Part shown: one piece after another, positions 1 through 6,347 of the stretch
Numbering within the stretch: the stretch's first letter is position 1
Layout: each line of letters starts with the position of its first letter
From: DASTRU01 sp035761045
Lineage (GTDB): Bacteria > Pseudomonadota > Gammaproteobacteria > Burkholderiales > Burkholderiaceae_E
Direction: 5' to 3'
Length of the DNA stretch: 7,287 nucleotides
Assembly: GCA_035761045.1 (NCBI GenBank)
Contig: DASTRU010000008.1
Location: 1 to 7,287 of the forward strand
Translations under genes and position numbers: made by a program
Notes under the pieces: model-generated
Seen by the model: only the letters and a program-made list of their open reading frames with translations
Databases searched by the model: none
What the model was told of the DNA's origin: nothing

Positions 1-125
1 AGATTGATCGCTTTATGTTGGGCGGCCAACGCGCTCATCACGGTGAAAATAGTGGTGCCGACCTTGGGCAACTTGTTAGGCAGGGCGGGCGAGGAGGCGG
101 AGATGGAAAGGTCTAGGGCATTCAT
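1..125 (-). CDS. PLP-dependent aminotransferase, N-terminal fragment (methionine/glutamine aminotransferase type)
   Basis: Reading leftward from an ATG at 125, 41 codons are open before the window ends; the rest of the gene lies outside. The fragment contains NKLPKVGTTIFTVMSALA followed by QHKAINL. This is the typical start of class I/II fold-type I aminotransferases of the YbdL/MtnE-like group (in E. coli YbdL: SKLPQLGTTIFTQMSALA, then AINL). Family members transfer the amino group of methionine, glutamine or aromatic amino acids to 2-oxo acids in the cytoplasm using pyridoxal phosphate. The PLP lysine and other catalytic residues are not visible here. An in-frame stop lies about 27 bases upstream of the ATG and no other ATG intervenes, so the start is well constrained, although I see no Shine-Dalgarno sequence. 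The PIN gene ends 32 bases upstream on the same strand, so the two may share a transcript. Family is confident; exact substrate is not. Confidence 0.85.
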   Translation of the reverse strand, partial: MNALDLSISASSPALPNKLPKVGTTIFTVMSALAAQHKAIN

Positions 126-157
126 GGCGAGCAATGACGGCTGGATGGGCGATTTAT

Positions 158-601
158 TTACAAGACTAAGAGATCATCTAAAACACCACCGGGTGCCATC
201 ACCATCAGAGGTGCGAGCTTTCTTGCGAGTTTAAGCACGGCGCGATCCTTACTAATTAAAGCCACCGCATTACCGCCAACAGCCAATTCGATGAACTTTT
301 GATCCGAAGCATCGCGGCATCGAGGCACGTGTGGCGGAACATGCGGATCAATATGTCTTACGCGCGCGAGCGTGTCTTTTAGCCGCCAATCGAGATCGGC
401 CTTGCGATCGCGAAGATGCGCGCGGGCGGCCACGAAGCGTAATTCCTCTTCGCACGCATTCGACATCAGCGCCACGCATCTGTTGTCTTGTAATGCGCGC
501 GAAAGTTCGGTGCATCGCGGATCATCGAACACTAGTATGTCAAGCCACACATTGGTGTCGAGCACGACCGCGAGCGGTTGAGTGGATAAGCGCATGTTCA
601 T
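158..601 (-). CDS. PIN-domain protein, putative toxin-like RNase
   Basis: This 147-residue protein is almost entirely one PIN domain, a metal-dependent RNase fold. The acidic residues expected of an active site are present: Asp15 in VVLDTNVWLD, Glu52/Glu53 in the CEEELR stretch, Asp97 and Asp100 in CRDASDQKFIELA, and Asp119 in LISKDRAVL. Spacing and length fit the family annotated as 'putative toxin-antitoxin system toxin component, PIN family' (COG1569 type). Such proteins are expected to cut RNA with Mg2+ or Mn2+ in the cytoplasm; the target here is unknown. No antitoxin-like gene is adjacent: yaaA is divergent upstream and an aminotransferase follows downstream. A housekeeping RNA-processing role, or a solitary toxin, is therefore as likely as a true TA module. 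The start is ATG at 601; a second ATG two codons in (595) is an alternative. Neither has a clear Shine-Dalgarno sequence. Confidence 0.85.
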   Translation of the reverse strand: MNMRLSTQPLAVVLDTNVWLDILVFDDPRCTELSRALQDNRCVALMSNACEEELRFVAARAHLRDRKADLDWRLKDTLARVRHIDPHVPPHVPRCRDASDQKFIELAVGGNAVALISKDRAVLKLARKLAPLMVMAPGGVLDDLLVL

Positions 602-669
602 GGGGGCGAGATGGTAGCGCGGCTTGCCGTATGCTTATCGACCCTCATGTTCACCATTGACCAATCGCG
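602..669. promoter_or_regulatory. Divergent intergenic region between the PIN gene and yaaA
   Basis: These 68 bases must hold the 5' signals for two diverging genes. For the minus strand a weak sigma-70-like pair is visible: TTGGTC (complement of 659-664) and GATAAG (complement of 634-639), with a long 19-base spacer. No good promoter was found for yaaA, and no Shine-Dalgarno sequence precedes either start codon. The octamer CATGTTCA occurs at 646-653 inside the gap and again at 593-600 over the PIN start codon. A 19-codon minus-strand mini-ORF (ATG at 657, or 648) ends with a TGA overlapping the PIN ATG as ATGA. The region assignment is secure; the promoter elements are weak guesses. Confidence 0.35.
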
Positions 670-1446
670 ATGTTGATTTTGCTGTCGCCCGCTAAAACGC
701 TCGACTTTGATACGCCCGCCGTTACCGACCATGCCACCACTCCCGACTTCATCGCCGAGGCAAAGCAGTTAATTGGCGAGTTAAGGCAACGCGATGAAAA
801 AGCCATCGCCGAATTGATGGACTTATCCGACGCGCTTGCGCGGTTGAACGTTGAACGCTACGCGGCATGGAAGCCCAAGCACGACGCACGAAACTCAAAA
901 CAAGCCGTGCTCGCTTTCAATGGCGATGTATACGAAGGACTTAACGCGTCAGAACTGTCGGCGACCGAGCTTGAATGGGCGCAACAGCATGTGCGTATTT
1001 TGAGCGGCTTGTATGGCGTGCTTAAACCCTTGGATCGCATACAACCGTATCGCCTTGAAATGGGCACTCGATTACCCACGGCCCTTGGCAAGAATCTTTA
1101 TGCGTTTTGGGGCGACAAGATCGCGCGGGCCTTGAATGCCGACTTAGGCACGCGCAAAGGCAAGTCGCGCGTGGTGGTGAATTGCGCGAGTGACGAGTAC
1201 TTCAAAGCCGTAAGCGTCGATCAACTCAACGCGCCGGTCATTCAGCCGGTGTTTGAGGATTGGAAGGGCGCGTGGAAGGTCGTGAGCTTTCATGCAAAGC
1301 GCGCGCGAGGTTTGATGGCGCGTTATGCGATTGACCATCGCGTGTCCGACCCTGAACGGCTTAAGGCATTCGATGTGGAAGGCTACGTGTTCGACGAAAG
1401 CGCGTCGAACGAGCACACATGGCGCTTTCGCCGCCGGGAGACTTAA
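670..1446 (+). CDS. yaaA: Peroxide stress protein YaaA (DUF328/UPF0246)
   Basis: The product has 258 residues, the same length as E. coli YaaA, and carries the family signatures in order: LLSPAKTLDFD (4-14), LMDLSDALARLNVERY (49-64), VLAFNGDVYEGL (80-91), ILSGLYGVLKPLDRIQPYR (110-128), LYAFWGDK (143-150), VVNCASDEYFKAV (169-181) and FHAKRARGLMARY (207-219). In E. coli this cytoplasmic protein is induced by OxyR and lowers intracellular free iron during hydrogen peroxide stress, protecting DNA and proteins; it also has DNA-binding features. The exact biochemical activity remains unclear. The start is ATG at 670, which gives the canonical MLILLSPAKT beginning, although no Shine-Dalgarno is evident. 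No OxyR site could be recognised by eye in the short upstream gap. The stop lies 2 bases before the carboxypeptidase ATG, implying an operon. Nothing suggests truncation. Confidence 0.97.
   Translation: MLILLSPAKTLDFDTPAVTDHATTPDFIAEAKQLIGELRQRDEKAIAELMDLSDALARLNVERYAAWKPKHDARNSKQAVLAFNGDVYEGLNASELSATELEWAQQHVRILSGLYGVLKPLDRIQPYRLEMGTRLPTALGKNLYAFWGDKIARALNADLGTRKGKSRVVVNCASDEYFKAVSVDQLNAPVIQPVFEDWKGAWKVVSFHAKRARGLMARYAIDHRVSDPERLKAFDVEGYVFDESASNEHTWRFRRRET
1436..1440 (+). promoter_or_regulatory. Ribosome binding site for the M14 carboxypeptidase
   Basis: GGGAG, inside the last codons of yaaA, lies 8 bases before the ATG at 1449. It supports that start over the in-frame ATG at 1419, and implies that ribosomes finishing yaaA load the downstream gene (translational coupling). 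Confidence 0.6.
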
Positions 1447-1448
1447 GG

Positions 1449-2582
1449 ATGAGCGTGCGAGTAAGTTCGATGGTAGACGCGGGCGCGATCGAGGTGGCGG
1501 GCATCGATGGCGATCGATTGCATCTACGAATTCGTGCCGACCTTACCACCGACCAAACCTGCGATTTCAGGCAGTGGTTTCACTTCCGCGTGCAAGGCGC
1601 GGCGGGGCGACGACTAACGTTGTTATTCACCAATGCCGGAGCTTGTACGTATCCGGGTGGCTGGCCGGGGTATCGCGTGTGCGCGAGCATCGATACCGAA
1701 CATTGGTTTCGTATCGATACCGATTACGACGGCGCGGTCATGGCGGCCACGGTGCAATGCGAACACGACTCCATATGGTTCGCTTACTTCGAGCCTTATC
1801 CGTGGCAGCGTCATTTAGCCTTACTCGGTCATGCGCAAGGCGGGCGCGACGCGCGGTCACTCGACTTAGGCGGCACGCTAGACGGTCGTGACTTCAACGG
1901 CATCGCCATCGGCAATCCCCACGGCAAACCCGCATGGATCATCGCGCGTCAACATCCTGGCGAAACGATGGCCGAGTGGTTCGTCGAAGGCATGATCGAA
2001 CGCTTGCTCGATGTCAACGACTCCTTGGCGCGCACGCTACTAGACCACGTGCGGTTTTACATCGTGCCGAATATGAATCCCGATGGAAGCGTGCGAGGTA
2101 ATTTGCGCGCGAACGGCGCGGGGGCAAACTTAAATCGCGAATGGATGAATCCCTCGCGCGAGCGCAGTCCGGAAGTGTTGGCGGTTCGAGAACGCATGCT
2201 TGCAACGGGCTGCGAGTTCTTCTTGGACGTGCACGGCGACGAAGCCTTGCCGTATGTATTCGTCGCCGGCAGTGAAATGCTGCCGAGTTACACCGAGCAC
2301 CAAGGGCAACTACAAAAACGATTTTGCGATCAATTCAAGCTGGCAAGTCCCGACTTTCAAACCGAGCATGGATACGACCCGGGTAAATATAGTCAGGACG
2401 CCCTCAAGCTCGCATCGAAGTGGGTCGGTCATGAATTTGGATGCTTGTCCCTCACGCTTGAAATGCCCTTTAAAGACAACAACAACTTGCCGAACGCGCA
2501 AGTCGGTTGGAACGGTGCGCGCAGTAAAGCCTTGGGGCGCGCGGCGCTGGCGCCGATGTGGGCGGTGTTAAGTAAAAGTTAA
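1449..2582 (+). CDS. M14 family zinc carboxypeptidase, cytosolic carboxypeptidase (CCP/AGTPBP1-like) type
   Basis: The 377-residue product has the two-part layout of M14 cytosolic carboxypeptidases. A beta-rich N-terminal domain spans about residues 10-125 (QWFHFRVQGA at 42-51, DSIWFAYFEPYPWQRH at 107-122), followed by a carboxypeptidase domain. Zinc ligands are His169 and Glu172 in RQHPGET and His262 in FFLDVHGDE. Substrate-binding Asn229/Arg230 lie in NLNREW, and the catalytic Glu338 lies in LTLEMPFKD. The enzyme should remove C-terminal amino acids from proteins or peptides. Eukaryotic relatives trim glutamate from tubulin; the bacterial substrate is unknown. There is no signal peptide, so it is cytoplasmic. 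The ATG at 1449 is preferred because the family usually begins with a short stretch like this one before the DAGAIEV-type strand, and GGGAG is well placed; starting at 1419 would add ten residues overlapping yaaA. The 2-base gap to yaaA indicates co-expression. Confidence 0.93.
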   Translation: MSVRVSSMVDAGAIEVAGIDGDRLHLRIRADLTTDQTCDFRQWFHFRVQGAAGRRLTLLFTNAGACTYPGGWPGYRVCASIDTEHWFRIDTDYDGAVMAATVQCEHDSIWFAYFEPYPWQRHLALLGHAQGGRDARSLDLGGTLDGRDFNGIAIGNPHGKPAWIIARQHPGETMAEWFVEGMIERLLDVNDSLARTLLDHVRFYIVPNMNPDGSVRGNLRANGAGANLNREWMNPSRERSPEVLAVRERMLATGCEFFLDVHGDEALPYVFVAGSEMLPSYTEHQGQLQKRFCDQFKLASPDFQTEHGYDPGKYSQDALKLASKWVGHEFGCLSLTLEMPFKDNNNLPNAQVGWNGARSKALGRAALAPMWAVLSKS

Positions 2583-2600
2583 GGATCTTCGCTTACGTAC
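2583..2600. other. Convergent 18-base gap without an evident terminator
   Basis: The carboxypeptidase stop at 2582 and the substrate-binding-protein stop at 2601 face each other across 18 bases. The only symmetry I can see is short (AAGTA near 2571 against TACTT at 2598-2602), with no GC-rich stem and U-tract. Transcripts from both sides may therefore read into each other or end inside the opposing coding sequence. Confidence 0.4.
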
Positions 2601-4235
2601 TTACGACTTGCCGACGCTGGTAAACATATTCCCCATCGTCATCTCGTCCACTCGCCCGGGAAAACTAATGTCCTTGCGCATCGCCCAACTTACGACTTGG
2701 TGATATAAAAAAATCGCTTGCCGATTTTTAAGGATGACGGCGGCCGCCTCGCGTGCCAGCGCTTCGCGCGCGTTGTCGTCCGGTGTGGCGCGTGCCTTGC
2801 GCAGCAGGGCGTCGAGTTCCGGATAACTGCCCCGGCCGTTATTCCACGATCCCCAACCTTCCTTTTCGTCTTGCGTGGCGAATTGGTAGCGCATCGACGA
2901 GTCGCCCGACAACGATCCCCAGCCAATCAAGTTAAAACTGAACTCCGATTTATTCGCACGCGCGAAGTAAGTCGAAGATGGCATGGTTTCGACACGTACA
3001 TTGACGCCGATGCGCGACAACATGCTTGCAACGGCTTGCGCCACTTGCTCGTCGTTAATGTAGCGATTGTTAGGTCCATGCATTACTAATGCAAAGCCAT
3101 TGGGGTAACCCGCTTCACTCAGTAATTTTTTCGCGCCGTCTGGGTCGTAAGGTTCGGGCTTAAGGTCGGGGTTATGGCCAAACGTGCCCGGCGCCATCAA
3201 GTTAGCGCTCGGTTTCGCCAAACCTTCCATGACGCGATCCACCAAGGCTTGGCGATTAATCGCCTTATCAAACGCGAGACGCACGCGCGGGTCCTTGAAC
3301 GGATTCTTCGTAAGCGGCTTGCCGTTTTTGTCGCTTATGAATGGCGATATATCGCGCGATTGGTCCATATGAAAAAATAAGGTGCGCCACGACACCTGCT
3401 CGACGGTGCGCAGCGACGCCGTGCTTCGAATGCGTTTGATGTCTTGCACCGGAATGTTTTCGACGGCGTCGACATCGCCCGCCAGCAACGCCGCGATACG
3501 TGGCGCGTCTTGAGTCAGCATCCGCAGCGTGACGCGCTCAAACACCGGCTGTAGCCGTAACGGACCGCCCCAATACTTATCGTGACGAACAAGCTCGATA
3601 CGATCTCCACGATTAAATCGTGCGAGTTTGTAAGGACCGGTGCCGATGGTGGCGCGGCCGTTATCCCAATCCGCTTGCGCGGTGGAATTTTCGGCGACGC
3701 GCTTTTGCACAATCATCACATTGCTTAGATCCTGCGGTAGCCATGCGTTATTCGGCATGCTCGTTGTAATGCGCACCGTATGCGAGTCCACCGCGCGCAT
3801 GCGCTCCACGCCGCGAACGAAGCTTGCAAAACCACTGGGCGTACCCGTTAACTGCTTAGGACGTTCGAGCGAGAACAACACGTCCGCCGCGGTAAGTTCG
3901 GTACCGTCATGCCATTGCACGCCGCGTTTTAGTTTGAATTCCCAGGTGACGGGATCCACTAACTTCCATGATTCGGCCAAGCTTGGTTTGTAGCGACCTT
4001 GTGGATCGGGTTCGATCAATGCGTCGAATACATGGCGCGCGACGGCGATGTTGGGACCGGTATTCAACCAATGCGGATCCACGGTAGTCACGTCGCCCGA
4101 CATGCCAATACGTAATTCTTGAGTAGCTGCGATACCGCTTCCAAGCCGAAGCGCGAGCGGTAAGCTCGCCAGAGTGACTAAGGTTTGACGGCGATACGTA
4201 TTAGGAGTGTGAATCGAGCGCTGTCGTGCAAGCAT
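2601..4235 (-). CDS. ABC transporter substrate-binding protein, family 5 (peptide/dipeptide/nickel type)
   Basis: The product has 544 residues. Residues 1-37 form an export signal: a twin-arginine-like YRRQTLV at 14-20, a hydrophobic stretch to about 35 (broken by Arg30), and a possible cleavage after Ala37. The mature part is a family 5 extracellular solute-binding protein (SBP_bac_5). It shows the opening LRIGMSGDVTTVDPH (41-55), LAESWKLVDPVTWEFKLKRG (86-105, ending before VQWHDGTELTAADV), GTGPYKL (198-204), DPRVRLAFDKAINRQALV (315-332) and LLSEAGYPNGF (371-381). Family members bind oligopeptides, dipeptides, heme, nickel chelates or opines in the periplasm and deliver them to a DppBCDF-type permease; the ligand cannot be told from sequence alone. 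No permease or ATPase gene is in the window. The gene is last in the minus-strand run, 26 bases after the phytase-like gene. ATG at 4235 is chosen because of AAGGA six bases upstream; a TTG at 4265 would add ten unlikely residues. Confidence 0.93.
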   Translation of the reverse strand: MLARQRSIHTPNTYRRQTLVTLASLPLALRLGSGIAATQELRIGMSGDVTTVDPHWLNTGPNIAVARHVFDALIEPDPQGRYKPSLAESWKLVDPVTWEFKLKRGVQWHDGTELTAADVLFSLERPKQLTGTPSGFASFVRGVERMRAVDSHTVRITTSMPNNAWLPQDLSNVMIVQKRVAENSTAQADWDNGRATIGTGPYKLARFNRGDRIELVRHDKYWGGPLRLQPVFERVTLRMLTQDAPRIAALLAGDVDAVENIPVQDIKRIRSTASLRTVEQVSWRTLFFHMDQSRDISPFISDKNGKPLTKNPFKDPRVRLAFDKAINRQALVDRVMEGLAKPSANLMAPGTFGHNPDLKPEPYDPDGAKKLLSEAGYPNGFALVMHGPNNRYINDEQVAQAVASMLSRIGVNVRVETMPSSTYFARANKSEFSFNLIGWGSLSGDSSMRYQFATQDEKEGWGSWNNGRGSYPELDALLRKARATPDDNAREALAREAAAVILKNRQAIFLYHQVVSWAMRKDISFPGRVDEMTMGNMFTSVGKS

Positions 4236-4241
4236 GAAATG

Positions 4242-4246
4242 TCCTT
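4242..4246 (-). promoter_or_regulatory. Ribosome binding site for the substrate-binding protein
   Basis: AAGGA on the minus strand, within an A-rich run, sits six bases before the ATG at 4235. It is the clearest Shine-Dalgarno in the window and fixes the start downstream of the TTG at 4265. Confidence 0.75.
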
Positions 4247-4261
4247 TTTTATTCACGGCCT

Positions 4262-5380
4262 TCAAACGTTATGCAACGCGAATGCCAGAAATTGATTGCT
4301 TTGCAAAAGACTAAAGTTGTCGTCGGCGCACATGACAAGTAAGCGCGCGCCAGAGGGCAGGCGCGGGCCAATCGCGATACCTTCGAGGTTATCCACCGCG
4401 ACGGGCAATGTGTCGCTGTTGAGTACCAGGCGTTTGCGTAACGGGGTGTAGCCATTGTGATGCCTGAGGGAAGGCACGGTAATAACATCGGTCGCGCCGT
4501 TGTCGGCATCGGCTAAGTACAAATGAATGGTGACGCCTGCTCCGAAGGCATAGCTGCGTTCGATCACGAGAAACTTCGCCGCGTCGAGCGACAGCACTTC
4601 GCTGATCCCCGTATCGGCGAAAGCCCTCGCGGGTAAGCCAAGCAGCGGTGCCTTGGGCATGGCTGAAAGCGGATACGCGTATTGCGCGGTTGGTTGACCG
4701 CTACGCAGGTCGAAGCGGGTAAAGCGCACCATCGCGCCATGTTCGACCGACGGCTCATCGTCGTCTTGCTTAAGTGGGCCTTCAAGACAGGCCCATAAGG
4801 ATTGCCCATCCGGCGTGAATGCGAGGCCTTCGAACGAGGCGTTGTCGTAAGGGCCGCTAATGCGACCGTTACGCAGCGCCAACGCTTGTGGCAGCGGCAG
4901 TTCGCGAAGAAAGTTTCCCTGCGTGTCGAACTCGCGAATCCACGGCTGACGTCGCGCGCGCGGCACGCCTTCGCTCGCGATCCATAAGGTGCCCGTTGGC
5001 GATACGCGAACCGTCTCGGGGTCCAACGCATTCTTCGGATAAAGAGCGCCTTGCGGCGTACGCAACGCGATGGCGTCGTGCACTTGTACGTCAAGCCCGG
5101 CCGACGTCCAAGAAATGCGCGCGGTGTAAACGCGTGCCGGAGCGTGTTCCGAGCGATCGTCCGTCACTAGCCACCAAATGTCGCGCTTCGCGTCGTAATC
5201 GATGCCCGACAAACCTCCCAGCCGCATACCTTTGATATCAAGCGCGGGCAGTTTTGCTTCGCCAAGAAATTCAAGAGCGATGGCCGCGCGTTCGTCAACT
5301 GCGATGGATGGGCGAGGCCGCGAGCAGGCCGCGACCACCGGGCTCAGCGCTAGCGCGGCGAGTAAACGACGGCGCAGCAT
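4262..5380 (-). CDS. Esterase-like activity of phytase family lipoprotein
   Basis: The product has 372 residues starting at the ATG at 5380. Residues 1-19 are a lipoprotein signal: MLRRRLLAALAL, then the lipobox VAAC with Cys19 as the predicted lipidated residue. The protein is therefore expected to be anchored to a membrane facing the periplasm. The rest matches the phytase-like/esterase-like family (PF13449), a beta-propeller-like fold. Characteristic blocks are GGLSGIDYDAKRDIWWLVTDD (55-75, one residue over a blade), PETVRVSPTGTLWIASEG (121-138), NASFEGLAFTPDGQSLW (180-196) and NLEGIAIGP (331-339). Enzyme activity is poorly established for this family; phosphate-ester hydrolysis is suggested by name only. 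An in-frame extension up to 5473 overlaps the hslO end and would bury the signal peptide, so it is rejected. The gap from hslO is 7 bases, with only a weak ribosome site. The substrate-binding protein follows 26 bases later. Confidence 0.88.
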   Translation of the reverse strand: MLRRRLLAALALSPVVAACSRPRPSIAVDERAAIALEFLGEAKLPALDIKGMRLGGLSGIDYDAKRDIWWLVTDDRSEHAPARVYTARISWTSAGLDVQVHDAIALRTPQGALYPKNALDPETVRVSPTGTLWIASEGVPRARRQPWIREFDTQGNFLRELPLPQALALRNGRISGPYDNASFEGLAFTPDGQSLWACLEGPLKQDDDEPSVEHGAMVRFTRFDLRSGQPTAQYAYPLSAMPKAPLLGLPARAFADTGISEVLSLDAAKFLVIERSYAFGAGVTIHLYLADADNGATDVITVPSLRHHNGYTPLRKRLVLNSDTLPVAVDNLEGIAIGPRLPSGARLLVMCADDNFSLLQSNQFLAFALHNV

Positions 5381-5387
5381 CCGCGTG

Positions 5388-6347
5388 TTAATGGCGCATT
5401 TGCCCGGGCGGCATGGTGCGATCCGCGGGATCGCTGCTAAAGAGTTGCGCGACGTCGACCGCGTCGAACACATAGACCGTGCCGCAGTACTCGCAAGTGC
5501 TGCGTACCTGCCCGAGTTCCTCGATGACGGAATCGATCTCCTCGCGACCGAGCGACAACATCATGTTGCCGACCTTCTCGCGGGAGCAGGTGCATTGAAA
5601 GCGTGCGTTGCGGGTACCGAGCAATAACGCGTGCTCTTCCCAAAACAATCGACGCGCGACCTCCTCGGGTGGCAAGCCCAAAAGTTCTTCGCTGCGAATG
5701 GTGCTCGCCAAGTGGCGAATGCGTTCCCATGCTTGTTCGTAGACGGCCTCTTGGCGTTTCTCGACTTCGGTCGTGCCACCTTCGGACGGAAGGCGTTGCA
5801 ACAACAAACCGGTCGCGGCCTCGTCGCTGCATGCAAGCCATAGTCGCGTGTCGAGTTGTTCGGAGCGCGCCATATAGCCTTCGAGAATCTCGGCCACCGA
5901 GTCGCCTTCGACGGGCACCACGCCTTGATACGGTTGTTGCCCCGGCTTGCGGTCGCGGGGGTCAAGCGTGATGGCCATGCGCGCGCGGCCATGCACGTTC
6001 ACGAGCGATTGCAATGGCGCGTCGTCATCGATGTCGGCATTGGGGTCGACTTTGGCCGTGGCGCGCATGCCGAGATCGGAATTGCATTCAGCGACCAACA
6101 ATTTGACGGGACCATCGCCATGCAATTGCATGACGAGCGCGCCATCGAACTTCAATGTCGATGAAAGCAATGCCGCGGCGGCAAGCATTTCGCCCAGCAT
6201 GCGCTCGACAGGCGCTGGGAAATCGTGCAACGAGACGATGTGGCGCCACGCGGTGCGAATCGCCACCGCTTCGCCGCGCACCGGAGCGTCGTCGAACATG
6301 AACTTGATGAGCCTATCGCCGGCGGGGTCAGAGGAATCCGAGCGCAT
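5388..6347 (-). CDS. hslO: Redox-regulated chaperone Hsp33
   Basis: The product has 319 residues, somewhat longer than E. coli Hsp33. The N-terminal holdase domain begins RLIKFMFDDAPVRGEAV (12-28) and includes MLAAAALLSSTLKFDGALVMQ (54-74), the VAECNSDLGMRA block (85-96) and QPYQGVVPVEGDSVAEILEGY (138-158). The C-terminal redox switch has all four zinc cysteines: Cys252 and Cys254 (CTC), 30 residues, then Cys285 and Cys288 (CEYC). In the family, oxidants such as hypochlorite or peroxide with heat make disulfides, release zinc, unfold the linker and activate binding of unfolding cytoplasmic proteins. The ATG at 6347 is preferred: AGGA lies 8 bases upstream and the product begins like known Hsp33s. 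An open extension to 6545 encodes unrelated sequence antisense-like to nothing and overlaps the neighbour. The start overlaps the end of the DUF2726-like gene by 20 bases, indicating coupling. The C-terminal tail after the zinc motif (about 30 residues) is unremarkable. Confidence 0.97.
   Translation of the reverse strand: MRSDSSDPAGDRLIKFMFDDAPVRGEAVAIRTAWRHIVSLHDFPAPVERMLGEMLAAAALLSSTLKFDGALVMQLHGDGPVKLLVAECNSDLGMRATAKVDPNADIDDDAPLQSLVNVHGRARMAITLDPRDRKPGQQPYQGVVPVEGDSVAEILEGYMARSEQLDTRLWLACSDEAATGLLLQRLPSEGGTTEVEKRQEAVYEQAWERIRHLASTIRSEELLGLPPEEVARRLFWEEHALLLGTRNARFQCTCSREKVGNMMLSLGREEIDSVIEELGQVRSTCEYCGTVYVFDAVDVAQLFSSDPADRTMPPGQMRH

Noticed and set aside
4..234. Plus-strand open frame of 76 codons at the left edge
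   Set aside because: It runs antisense to the aminotransferase start and to the end of the PIN gene, both of which have clear family matches; its product resembles nothing I recognise.
657..685. TTGACC at 657-662 as a -35 element for yaaA
   Set aside because: The matching -10 position would fall inside the yaaA coding sequence, downstream of the start codon, so it cannot drive the annotated gene.
1419..1448. Alternative ATG at 1419 for the M14 carboxypeptidase
   Set aside because: It adds ten residues translated from within yaaA, while GGGAG is positioned for the ATG at 1449 and the product then starts like its family.
1325..1891. Plus-strand open frame of 188 codons across the yaaA-carboxypeptidase junction
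   Set aside because: It overlaps two well-supported genes in another frame, and its product is Arg/Ser-rich with low-information composition typical of an out-of-frame shadow in GC-rich DNA.
2583..2600. Bidirectional terminator in the convergent gap
   Set aside because: Only a five-base inverted match with no GC-rich stem or T-run could be found, which is too weak to call.
5381..5473. 31-codon upstream extension of the phytase-like lipoprotein frame
   Set aside because: It would place a positively charged, Cys-containing segment before the lipoprotein signal peptide and overlap the end of hslO; the signal starting at 5380 is a far better beginning.
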